From: Verrucomicrobiota bacterium
GTDB taxonomy: Bacteria > Verrucomicrobiota > Verrucomicrobiia > Verrucomicrobiales > DEV007
Length of the DNA stretch: 10,212 nucleotides
Direction: 5' to 3'
Assembly (NCBI GenBank): GCA_020629815.1
Contig: JAHDCN010000091.1
Coordinates: forward strand, 1-10,212
Shown here one piece after another: positions 1 through 8,500 of this stretch. A program made the position numbers and the translations under genes. The notes below the pieces were generated by a model, which was given only the letters and a program-made list of their open reading frames with translations, ran no database searches and was not told the DNA's origin. Numbering within the stretch: position 1 is the first letter of the stretch; the number at the start of each line of letters is the position of its first letter.

Positions 1-727
1 AATAGACTGCCTGGTCCCGCCAGTTGGCTTTGTTTTCCATGTCACTGCGATGACTTGGTGCATTGGCGGTGTGGAGGAACGTCAGTTTGTCGGAGCCGGG
101 ATTTCGCCCGCCGGGTGCAGTGAAGAAGTTAAAGTAGTATTCATCTTGCAGGCGAAACTTCTCAGGAAGGCCATTAGAAATGGGATGGCTCTTGTCGACC
201 TTCAATTCGAGAACCGGATGTTTCCAAGTCCAGCTACTGCCGGGATCTTTACCTTTTTCAACCCAATAGTAGACGGCGCCGATCCAGTCCATCATCATCT
301 TGTGATTTTCCGGGTGCAGCTGACCCATGCCGCCGGAGGGTGCATCCGTTGCCCAGTGAATGACGATGAGGCCGGTCTTGTTTTTCTTGATCACACCATC
401 CAGGTGCTTGGTGTGTTTGGTAGAGTCCTCCTTGTTCGCTAACGCATGACGAGAGCCGCCGTCGGAGGAAATGATGATCAGGTCCGCATTCTCTACGAGG
501 GAGAGGTCTTCCGGATAGTTGAGGGTGGAGTGAATCTCAAATTGGTCAGCATATTTGGATTTCTCCAGCTTGGATTGAATCACCTGCCCGACTTCATCAT
601 TGTTGTGGCTGTCTTTTCCGTGGGTGGAATTTCCTCGGATGATGAGAATGTTCTTTTTGTCGGCAAAGGCCGTTCCAGCGAAGCTGAAAATGACAGTTAA
701 AATCAGTAGTTTAGCCAGGGTGTTCAT
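1..727 (-). CDS. Secreted ThuA-domain protein, C-terminus beyond window edge
   Basis: Reading leftward from an ATG at 727, the frame stays open for 242 codons to the window edge, so the C-terminus is missing. The N-terminus (MNTLAKLLILTVIFSFAG, then TAFADKK) is a clear signal peptide with likely cleavage after TAFA, so the protein is exported. The mature part starts with the strand KNILIIRG, followed by an early His (STHGKDSH), a LIIISSDGG strand, LIVIHWATDAPSGGMG, and HPISNGLPEKFRLQDEYYFNFF. This order matches the ThuA (trehalose-utilisation) fold, which resembles class I glutamine amidotransferases; HP-I-x-GL...DE-YY is typical of the family. ThuA proteins of this kind are common in Planctomycetota and Verrucomicrobiota, often beside sugar dehydrogenases, but their reaction is mostly unknown. 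It is divergent from the dehydrogenase at 932. No Shine-Dalgarno is visible before the ATG. Family call is firm; substrate unknown. Confidence 0.88.
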   Translation of the reverse strand, partial: MNTLAKLLILTVIFSFAGTAFADKKNILIIRGNSTHGKDSHNNDEVGQVIQSKLEKSKYADQFEIHSTLNYPEDLSLVENADLIIISSDGGSRHALANKEDSTKHTKHLDGVIKKNKTGLIVIHWATDAPSGGMGQLHPENHKMMMDWIGAVYYWVEKGKDPGSSWTWKHPVLELKVDKSHPISNGLPEKFRLQDEYYFNFFTAPGGRNPGSDKLTFLHTANAPSHRSDMENKANWRDQAVY

Positions 728-931
728 TTTCTGAAATTCAGTTGAATCGTTTTTCGCGGGGAGCAATGGAGTTGAAATTGCGAATTTCACCTTTCCAGGA
801 TTCCCCTTCAACCGGCAAAAATATACTGCAGCTTTAGCCTGTGTTCTTAGCGGATTTACGGTGTGCCGATGAATATGGATGTGGATTTGAAACCTTGTTT
901 CGCATCGCGTTTCGCGAGATGCTTTCACTCT
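728..931. promoter_or_regulatory. Divergent intergenic region with small inverted repeat
   Basis: These 204 bases separate the leftward ThuA gene from the rightward dehydrogenase and must hold both promoters. Seen directly: an inverted repeat TGAAATT-GCG-AATTTCA at 773-789, and a second copy of TGAAATT at 732-738 within CTGAAATTCAG (731-741). TATACT at 822-827 resembles a plus-strand -10 box, but no good -35 sits 16-18 bases upstream of it. The inverted repeat could be a regulator site; this is inference from its position only. No purine-rich ribosome-binding site precedes either start. Confidence 0.3.
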
Positions 932-3900
932 ATGAAGCGGCGCTATTTGCTCACCTTTTTTCTGGGGATTTCCTCTGTCGGGATGGCAGCACCCGGGGAG
1001 TTCCAGACGACTCAGTTGACCAGTGAGTTCCATGCAGAACGGGCGGCGTTTGGGGATTTCAATGCGGACGGAGTCAATGACATCGCCTACGGACCGTTTT
1101 GGTTTGAAGGGCCTGACTTTAAGAAAAGACGGCCTGTCTACAAGCCGGTGCCAGTTGCGATTCGGAAATACTCCGCCAACTTTTTCACCTACGCGGACGA
1201 TCTTGACGGTGATGGATTGGTGGATTTGTTAGTGCTGGGGTTTCCCGCCGCAAAGAAGGGCACCTATTGGTTTCAGAATCCCGGCAAGGAAGGTCACAAC
1301 AATCCTTGGCCTCGTTTTGATGTCTTTGACGGGGTGGAAAACGAATCTCCGGTTTGGGCTGACGTGAATGGAGATGGTGAGAAAGAGGTGCTGTGTTCGA
1401 TCAAGGGCCAGTTCGGTTTTGTGGCGCCAGCCGACCGTTCTCAGCCGGAGAAGCCGTGGGCGTTTACCCCGATTTCACCTCCCAATTCCACCGGGGGAAA
1501 ATTCACTCATGGCTTGGGCTTTGGGGACGTGAACGGTGATGGTCGTAGTGATTTGTTAGAGAAAAGTGGTTGGTGGGAGCAGCCGGAGGGTGATGGGTTT
1601 TGGAAAAAGCATCCGTTCCCGTTTTCCGCCGACAAAGGCGGGAGCCAGATGTTTGCCTATGATTTTGACGGCGATGGCGATCAGGATGTCATCACGTCAA
1701 TCAACGCTCACAGTTATGGCCTGGTTTGGTACGAGCAGATTGCAGCTTCAGGCGCCATCGATTTCAAAAAGCATCTCATCATGGGTTCGACGCCTGAAGA
1801 ATCACCAGTTGGCATCGCGTTCAGCCAGCTGCACGGGATGATGCTCGCCGATATGGATGGCGACGGGATCAAAGATTTGGTCACCGGAAAGCGCTACTTT
1901 GCACACGGCGGCAAAGATCCCGGTGGTAACGATCCTGCCGTGCTCTATTGGTTTCGCACCACTCGGGAGGCGAATGGTGGGGTTCGTTTCGTTCCCTATC
2001 GGGTTCATGGCGACTCGGGTGTCGGGGTGGATATCACAGTGGGTGATATTGATGGCGATGGTCGTCCGGATGTTCTAACCGGAAACAAAAAGGGTGCCTT
2101 CTTTCATCGTCAAACCGATCGCCCCGCGACCCCTGACAAACCAACAATTCCTAAGGCTCTATCCGGGGATGCGCTCACCAAGTTCAAATTTGAAGGGGAA
2201 GATCTGAAGCTGGTCAAGAAGGCTGCAGACACCCGGACCCAACATCTCAAGAGTGTGGGCGGCAAGACGTGGAGCGGCGAAAGGCAGTTCTGGTGGCGCA
2301 ATGGGAAACCCGGAGATGAAGTGATTTTTGCCCTGCCGGTTTCCAAAGCCGGTGAGTATTCCCTGTTGGTGAATCTCACCAAGGCGCGCGACTACGGAGT
2401 CGTGCAGTTTTCTCTAAACGGCGAGAAAATTGGAGAACCGATGGATCTGTATTCTCCGCAAGTTACTCTGACGGGAGAAGTGCCGTTGGCCAAAAAGATC
2501 AAACTCGATGCCGGGGAACATCAGTTGAAGGTTCAGCTGACCGGAATCAATCCCAAGGCGTTGCCGAAGCATATGTTTGGACTCGATTATGTGGCTCTGT
2601 CAGAGCCCGGTGCCGGCAAGGTCGTTGAGGTTTCACCGCCTGCACCCGCTCCCTCGAAAAAAGCAGCTGGTGGATTGAAAGAGGGCAACGCGATGGAAGC
2701 CGAGCCGAAGGCACCAAAGGATCAGCTCGCCATGTTCCGTGTTCCCGAAGGGTTTGAAATGGAATTGGTCGCCAGTGAAGAAACCGGAGTGCCCAAACCA
2801 GTAAGCATCGCGTTTGATGATGCGGGACGTTTGTGGACTCAGACAGCGACAGCGTACCCTCGCGACCGCGATGCCGGGATTTGGAAGAAACCCGGACCGG
2901 ATCACATCATGGTCATTGATCAGCCTCATTTGAAAGAGCCGCAGTCTGCCCGCGTTTTCGCTTCAGGAATGGTGATGCCGATGGGAGTTCTGCCGTGGAA
3001 GAATGGTTGTATTGTCGCGCAGGGACCAGAAATTCTGCATTTGTTAGATACGGATGGCGATGGCAAGGCTGACCAACGCAAGGTATTGATCAAAGGCTTC
3101 GGCGTTCAGGATACACACACCTTGCCGCATCAACTCGTCCGGATGCCGGGCGGGCGAATCGGTTTCTCGCAGGGAGTTCTCAATGGCGGAACGATCATGG
3201 ACTCAGCGGGGAAGAGTCTGCCCTTCAACAAAACATTGATTGCGTCGTTCGCTCCGGATGGCACCGACTTGCAGATCCTCGGTACCGGGATGAACAACAT
3301 TTGGGCGTGGGCGGAAGATCGACTGGGGCGGGTTTTCATTCATGAAGCCAATGACTGGGGCTACAGTCTCGTGCCCTTTGAGCGCGATTCTTCCTATCCG
3401 AGTTTTGTTTCCAGTCTGATCCATCCGGAAGCACCGCTTCACCCCCCAACGGCTCAGGACCTCGGGCTGGGAGGAACCGGTTTTTCCGGCATTGCGATTA
3501 GTGACGATCGCAGCGGATCCTTTCCCGAACCATGGCAAGGCCGATTTTTTGTCGCCAATCCCATTCTTGGCAAAATCAATGCGGTCTCCGGTGTGGTTGA
3601 CGAAAAAGGCGTTTGGAAATTCTCCAAAGAAACCGACTTGGTCACTTGCGATGATCCGATGTTTCGACCGGTTGCCGTCAGCTTTGGGCCGGATGGCTGC
3701 CTCTACATCGTGGATTGGTACAACCGGATCATTTCTCACAATGAAGTGGCCCGGGATCATCCGGCTCGTGATAAAGCGCATGGTCGTATTTGGCGGGTGC
3801 GTGCTAAGGATCAGCCGGTTCGGGTTCCACAGGATTTCACCAAGGTAGCCACTTCGGAATTGGTAGCTGGACTTCGGGCTGACAGCAGCTGGGCGGTCCA

Positions 3901-4918
3901 GGCGGCAATCAATCAGATCGGCGAGCGACAGGATCAATCAATCATTCCTGAGTTAACCAGTCAGATTCAAGTGGAGGCAACGTCAGCAGAAGACCGGATC
4001 GCTATGCTTCGTTCACTGGAAAACCTAGGCCACCCCGACGCAAACATCTGGGCGAAGCTGTTGGGAGATTCTGAGCCGCATGTTCGCCGGGAGGCGGTCA
4101 GGTCCTTGACGACTTTGGGCATCAGTCAGGAAGATGCAACGCCCTTGCTGAAGTTGCTTGCTGACGAAAAAGTCTGGACCGTGCGCTACGAAGTCCTGCG
4201 GTATTTTCGACAAGCGGAGGGGGAGATTTCGAAAGCCAATTTGGCTTGGTTGGAGAAGTGGAGTCGCCAGGCTGCAACCAAGACCAAGGTCAAAGGAATG
4301 AAAGGAGAGTATCTCGCTCTCGATGGATCCTATCAGCGGGCGTTTCAGGATTTCCTTTTCCAAATGGCGAAGACGAAAACCCAACTGCCAGTGATGGTGG
4401 AGTCGAAATGGAATAAGGTGCTTTCGCGTCATGAATCGACCGTCGACGAAGCTGCCCTCGAAGAAAAGAGCCGGGCCATCCTTGCAGCATTGCCAAATGC
4501 GAAACCGGTAGACGGCGAGCAATTGACAAAAGGCCTGTGCCTGACTTGCCACGCCATTGGCGGAGCAGGAGTAGGCTTTGCGCCACCGCTCGACGGTTTT
4601 TCTGCGCGAGATGACGAGGGGGCGATCACCGCGATCATTCATCCGAACGCAGCGATCGAGAATGTGTTTCGTGCCTATCGGATTGAAACCAAGGATGGTC
4701 AGACAGCGGAAGGATTCAAACAGAGCGAGGTGCGCGGCCAGATTTCTCTCGTGACCATGGGAGGAGGCACGCAGTCCTTTCCGATCAAAAAGATCGCCAA
4801 GGCCGGATATATCGAAGGAAAGTCAGTAATGCCTGAGATCGCCGGCGGTTTGGATCCTGCCCAAATAGCTTCGATCATTGCCTATCTCAAATCGGTCGAT
4901 GCGAAAAACAATGAGTGA
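932..4918 (+). CDS. Exported FG-GAP / PVC-type dehydrogenase propeller / HEAT / cytochrome c fusion
   Basis: This is a 1328-residue protein. I chose the ATG at 932 because it gives a signal peptide (MKRRYLLTFFLGISSVGMAA); a GTG at 863 would bury this behind 23 residues. Modules in order: about 40-385, seven Ca-binding FG-GAP/VCBS repeats with DxDxDGxxD-type motifs (near 42, 90, 143, 198, 244, 307 and 372), many followed by a W-[FWY]-[EQ]-type strand; 418-561, a jelly-roll-like module resembling carbohydrate-binding domains; 570-597, a Pro/Ala/Lys linker; 598-961, the PVC-type 'membrane-bound dehydrogenase' propeller (FRVPEGFEMELVASEE, SIAFDDAGRLW, then FGPDGCLYIVDWYN, HGRIWRV); about 970-1101, HEAT repeats; 1195-1325, the Pirellula/Verrucomicrobium-type heme domain with CLTCH (Cys1203, Cys1206, His1207) and a possible axial Met1300. 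Family knowledge suggests periplasmic oxidation of a sugar-like substrate with electrons passed to the heme; substrate and cofactor are not evident. The cupin and sulfatase follow on the same strand. Confidence 0.9.
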   Translation: MKRRYLLTFFLGISSVGMAAPGEFQTTQLTSEFHAERAAFGDFNADGVNDIAYGPFWFEGPDFKKRRPVYKPVPVAIRKYSANFFTYADDLDGDGLVDLLVLGFPAAKKGTYWFQNPGKEGHNNPWPRFDVFDGVENESPVWADVNGDGEKEVLCSIKGQFGFVAPADRSQPEKPWAFTPISPPNSTGGKFTHGLGFGDVNGDGRSDLLEKSGWWEQPEGDGFWKKHPFPFSADKGGSQMFAYDFDGDGDQDVITSINAHSYGLVWYEQIAASGAIDFKKHLIMGSTPEESPVGIAFSQLHGMMLADMDGDGIKDLVTGKRYFAHGGKDPGGNDPAVLYWFRTTREANGGVRFVPYRVHGDSGVGVDITVGDIDGDGRPDVLTGNKKGAFFHRQTDRPATPDKPTIPKALSGDALTKFKFEGEDLKLVKKAADTRTQHLKSVGGKTWSGERQFWWRNGKPGDEVIFALPVSKAGEYSLLVNLTKARDYGVVQFSLNGEKIGEPMDLYSPQVTLTGEVPLAKKIKLDAGEHQLKVQLTGINPKALPKHMFGLDYVALSEPGAGKVVEVSPPAPAPSKKAAGGLKEGNAMEAEPKAPKDQLAMFRVPEGFEMELVASEETGVPKPVSIAFDDAGRLWTQTATAYPRDRDAGIWKKPGPDHIMVIDQPHLKEPQSARVFASGMVMPMGVLPWKNGCIVAQGPEILHLLDTDGDGKADQRKVLIKGFGVQDTHTLPHQLVRMPGGRIGFSQGVLNGGTIMDSAGKSLPFNKTLIASFAPDGTDLQILGTGMNNIWAWAEDRLGRVFIHEANDWGYSLVPFERDSSYPSFVSSLIHPEAPLHPPTAQDLGLGGTGFSGIAISDDRSGSFPEPWQGRFFVANPILGKINAVSGVVDEKGVWKFSKETDLVTCDDPMFRPVAVSFGPDGCLYIVDWYNRIISHNEVARDHPARDKAHGRIWRVRAKDQPVRVPQDFTKVATSELVAGLRADSSWAVQAAINQIGERQDQSIIPELTSQIQVEATSAEDRIAMLRSLENLGHPDANIWAKLLGDSEPHVRREAVRSLTTLGISQEDATPLLKLLADEKVWTVRYEVLRYFRQAEGEISKANLAWLEKWSRQAATKTKVKGMKGEYLALDGSYQRAFQDFLFQMAKTKTQLPVMVESKWNKVLSRHESTVDEAALEEKSRAILAALPNAKPVDGEQLTKGLCLTCHAIGGAGVGFAPPLDGFSARDDEGAITAIIHPNAAIENVFRAYRIETKDGQTAEGFKQSEVRGQISLVTMGGGTQSFPIKKIAKAGYIEGKSVMPEIAGGLDPAQIASIIAYLKSVDAKNNE

Positions 4919-5042
4919 GGCGTTTTTGATGATGAGGCTGGCAGCAGGGATTTTACTCCAAGCCCTTCACTTGAAGCAACAACCGGGGATGTGGAGATCT
5001 GACCAAAGGCTCGCCTCGCCTACCAGAAACTAAAATTTTTCC

Positions 5043-5441
5043 ATGAACAAATTCTTTTTGAAATCCGAAACACCCAGGGAAGAAGTGGACTGGGGTAGCT
5101 TGGTTTGGGTCAGTCATCCTCCCCTAACAAAAAACAAAAATCTCACGGTGATCGATGCGGTATTGAACCCCGGAGAAGGCCACAACTTTCACCGCCATCC
5201 TAATCAGGAAGAGGTCATCTACTGCATCAGCGGGCAATTGGAGCAGTGGGTGGAAAACGAAAAACAGATTCTCGGCCCCGGAGATGCGGTTTACATCGAT
5301 GCCGATGCCGTTCATGCCTCCTTTAATACCGGCGCTGAGCCAGCCCATTTTATTGCGATACTGGGTCCTTGCGTCGGTGAGGAAGGCTATGAAGTCGTCG
5401 AGATGGGAGACCAGGCTCCCTGGAACACGATGCGGGGTTGA
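5043..5441 (+). CDS. Small single-domain cupin protein
   Basis: This 132-residue protein has no signal peptide and is probably cytoplasmic. Cupin motif 1 fits G-X5-HXH-X4-E-X6-G exactly: Gly44, His50, His52, Glu57, Gly64. Motif 2 is recognisable in GDAVYIDADAVHASFN, with the metal-ligand position His91 and the terminal Asn95 kept, but the usual P-x-G is replaced by Asp86-Ala-Asp88. All four expected metal ligands (His50, His52, Glu57, His91) are therefore present, and a mononuclear metal site is likely. The length is normal for a one-domain Cupin_2 protein. Such proteins may be sugar isomerases, dioxygenases, or simple sensors; the sequence does not decide. It starts 124 bases after the dehydrogenase and ends 112 bases before the sulfatase start, so co-transcription is possible but not shown. 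The ATG follows an A/T-rich stretch (aaatttttcc) without a Shine-Dalgarno. Family call firm, role unknown. Confidence 0.85.
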   Translation: MNKFFLKSETPREEVDWGSLVWVSHPPLTKNKNLTVIDAVLNPGEGHNFHRHPNQEEVIYCISGQLEQWVENEKQILGPGDAVYIDADAVHASFNTGAEPAHFIAILGPCVGEEGYEVVEMGDQAPWNTMRG

Positions 5442-5553
5442 AACCTTAAGCCATGAATTGCGGCGTTGAATCGCATTTCAAGGTTGATCTTGGATATGGA
5501 TGGGGTGGCATTCTTGTTGGATACTGACATCCCGGAAAACCCTTTGGTTACTT

Positions 5554-8500
5554 ATGATGAATCGCTTTACAACAATCAGCCTGATCCTGTTTATCGCCCT
5601 TGCTCTTAACTCAGTTGCCGGGGCCGATGAGCAACCACCTAACATCGTATTAATCTTCGCTGATGATCTCGGCTACGGTGACCTCGGCTGCTACGGGGCT
5701 ACCAAGGTCAAAACACCGAATATCGACAAGCTCGCAGCTGAGGGCCGCCGATTCACTGATGCGCATTCTTCATCTGCTGTCTGCACCCCTTCGCGGTATG
5801 GCTTGTTGACCGGTGAGTATCCGTTTCGGGCGAACGGCGGAAAAGGTCTGTGGGGGCCGGCTCCGGTAACCAGTCCCCTATTGATTCCTACGGAAACGCT
5901 CACCATCGCTGATGTTCTGAAAAAGAGCGGCTATGAAACGGCTGTTTTCGGCAAGTGGCATCTCGGATTTGGCGAAGGAAAAAACGACTGGCAGGAGCCG
6001 CTTCGTCCCGGGCCGCAGGATCTCGGCTTTGATTACTATTATGGCATGCCGGTCGTGAACAGTGCACCTCCCTACGTCTATGTCGAGAACGACAAAGTTG
6101 TCGGAGGGGATCCCGATGATCCATTGGTTTACGTTGGCAGAGGCAAAAAGAACGTAACGCCGATCACCCCGATTCCCCCTGAGGCAGGAGCCCGCAGCCC
6201 AAGCCAGTTCACCGGGGGAGTGGAAGCGCACAAGCGGTTCAACGATTTCGAGGTTGGTACGAAGTTGACCGAGAAAGCCACCGAGTGGATCAAGGCGCGC
6301 GAGGGGAAGCCGTTTTTCACCTACTTCTCAACGACCAACGTCCACCACCCATTTACCCCAGCCAAACAATTTCAGGGCACCAGTGAGGCGGGATGGTATG
6401 GCGACTTCGTTCATGAGCTCGACTGGATCGTCGGCGAAGTGATGAAGAGTCTCGAAGAGGCTGGAGTTGCCGACAACACATTGGTTCTGTTTACCAGTGA
6501 CAACGGCGGCATGTTCAATGAAGGCGGGCGGGTTGCTGCCAAGATGGGCCACAAGATCAATGGGGATCTACTTGGTTCGAAATTTGGTATTTGGGAGGGC
6601 GGACACCGCGTTCCCTTCATCGCCTGGTGGCCGGAAAAAATCGAAGCGGGCACCGTTTCCGATCAGCTGTTTTGCAGCGTCGATCTGCTTGCTTCGTTTG
6701 CGGCACTGACCGGACAGGAATTGGAAGACACGAAAGACAGTATCAACATGCTGCCCGCATTCACCGGGGATCCTGAAAAAGCGCTGCGGACCGAAATGTT
6801 CATGACGCCGAATAAGCAGACTCACATGTCGCTGCGGCGCGGAAAATGGATGTATATCCCGGCCAAGAGCGATGGCGGTTTTCGCGGTTCCCAACCGGGA
6901 CAACATGCCTGGGGAGGGGCGGCTGTCACCGCCTTGGTGGGCACCCCGAATAGTGATATTGAGAATGGGAAACTCAAGGCAGGCGCTGCACCGGCCCAGC
7001 TCTATGACTTGGAGGCTGATGTCAATCAGACGAAAAATCTCTACTATGATCATCCTGATGTAGTGAAAGAGCTGGGGGATGCGATCAAGGCAGCGAGACA
7101 GAAAGCCGGGGGCGGGGCGAGTCCGGTAACCACAGCGGCAAAGACGGGAGCTCCGGCACTTTCCAAATACGATGACTATGAGCCTGCCGGAAATCTCAGA
7201 TACAGTTTTGAGTCTGGCGAGCTGGATGGGTGGACGATCACCGATGGTGAATTTGGAGAAGCAGTAACAGAAATGCCGTCTCTCAAGCAGCGAAAAGATC
7301 TTCCCTTCGCCCGTCATGGCAGCCATCACCTTTCGACTTTGGTAGTAGTCGGTTCTGAGAGAGAAGTGGCCGATACCCAGAAAGGCATTGTTCGATCACC
7401 TATGTTCAAGCTCACTGGTGATAAGGCTGCATTCCTCGTTTCCGGCGGATACCACAAACAGGATCTTTTTGTGGGACTGGTCGATGCGGATTCCGGGGAG
7501 GTATTGATTCAGTCCGGCGGATCACGAGATCCCAAAATGCGACGAGTCGAATGGGATGTTTCGAAGTGGAAGGGCAAAACCGTTCGATTTGAAGTCGTTG
7601 ATCGCATCAAAGGAGGCTGGGGGCATCTCAATGTCGATGATTTCTCAGTTCAGGGAGAGTTGAGATCAGCGGCTGCGCAGCCAAAAGCCAGAAGCAAGCC
7701 TCAGGCCGCCGCACCGGTCCCGGCTCCGACAAAAGCAAAGAACCTTCGACCCGCGACCGAGAAACCCAATTTCGTGATCATCTTTGCCGATGACCTCGGC
7801 TATGGAGATATCAGTTGTTACAACCCAGAGGCGGCCAAAACACCGAACCTCGACAAGCTGGCCGCAGAGGGATTTCGCAGCACGGATTTCTTCATCCCGG
7901 CCAATGTCTGTAGCCCATCACGTGCTGCGTTGCTCACTGGTCGTTACCCCACCCGGTGTGGCTTGCCGGTCGCCCGGAACGAAGGCCATCCCAAGTACAA
8001 AGAGTACGGATTTCTCCCGGACGAAATCACCATCCCCGAGCTGCTGAAGGATGCGGGTTACCGCTCATTGATTGTGGGCAAGTGGCACCTGGGTATGGAG
8101 ATCGAAGGTTCTCATCCTCTGGACGCTGGTTTTGATGAGCATTTAGGCATCGCCAGCAACTACGAAGCCAAGCGCGGCAAAGACCACAGCACCGTCTATC
8201 GGGGCCGGGAAATCGAAGCCAAAGGCGTAGCGTTTCAAGCACTGACGAAGCTGTACACCGACGAGGCCATCCGCTTTATTGATCGGCAGAAAGAAGAACC
8301 GTTCCTGCTGTTTTTCTCACATCACATTCCCCATACCCCGCATCTACCGCGCAAGGAATTTGCCGGGGCATCCGGGAAAGGAAAGTACGGTGATGTCATT
8401 CAAGAGCTCGACCACAGTACTGGCCGAATCATGAAAGCCCTGGCGGATGCAGGCATTGATGACAACACCATCGTTGTGTTCACTTCTGACAATGGCCCGG

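Noticed and set aside
50..700. Two plus-strand open frames opposite the ThuA gene
   Set aside because: They have no recognisable domains and lie antisense to a frame with a signal peptide and clear ThuA motifs; they are shadows.
1055..2075. DNA repeat array suggested by the recurring GATGGCGATGG-like sequences
   Set aside because: These are the codons of the DxDxDG calcium loops in FG-GAP repeats; spacing and flanks vary and the similarity is at protein level.
3203..3937. A 244-codon minus-strand open frame inside the dehydrogenase gene
   Set aside because: It is antisense to the conserved propeller domain and its translation has no family features; long antisense frames are expected in GC-moderate coding DNA.
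4025..4642. A 205-codon minus-strand frame opposite the HEAT and heme domains
   Set aside because: The plus strand carries the CLTCH heme site and HEAT repeats in an unbroken frame; the antisense product shows nothing recognisable.
4919..5042. Terminator after the dehydrogenase gene
   Set aside because: The only dyad is CTTCA-CT-TGAAG (4965-4976), with a two-base loop and no following T tract, so it is not a credible terminator.
5442..5553. Start of the sulfatase gene at ATG 5500 and a short hairpin AACCTT/AAGGTT
   Set aside because: The upstream start would place 18 non-signal-like residues before a good signal peptide, and the six-base arms with a loop of over 30 bases are likely chance.
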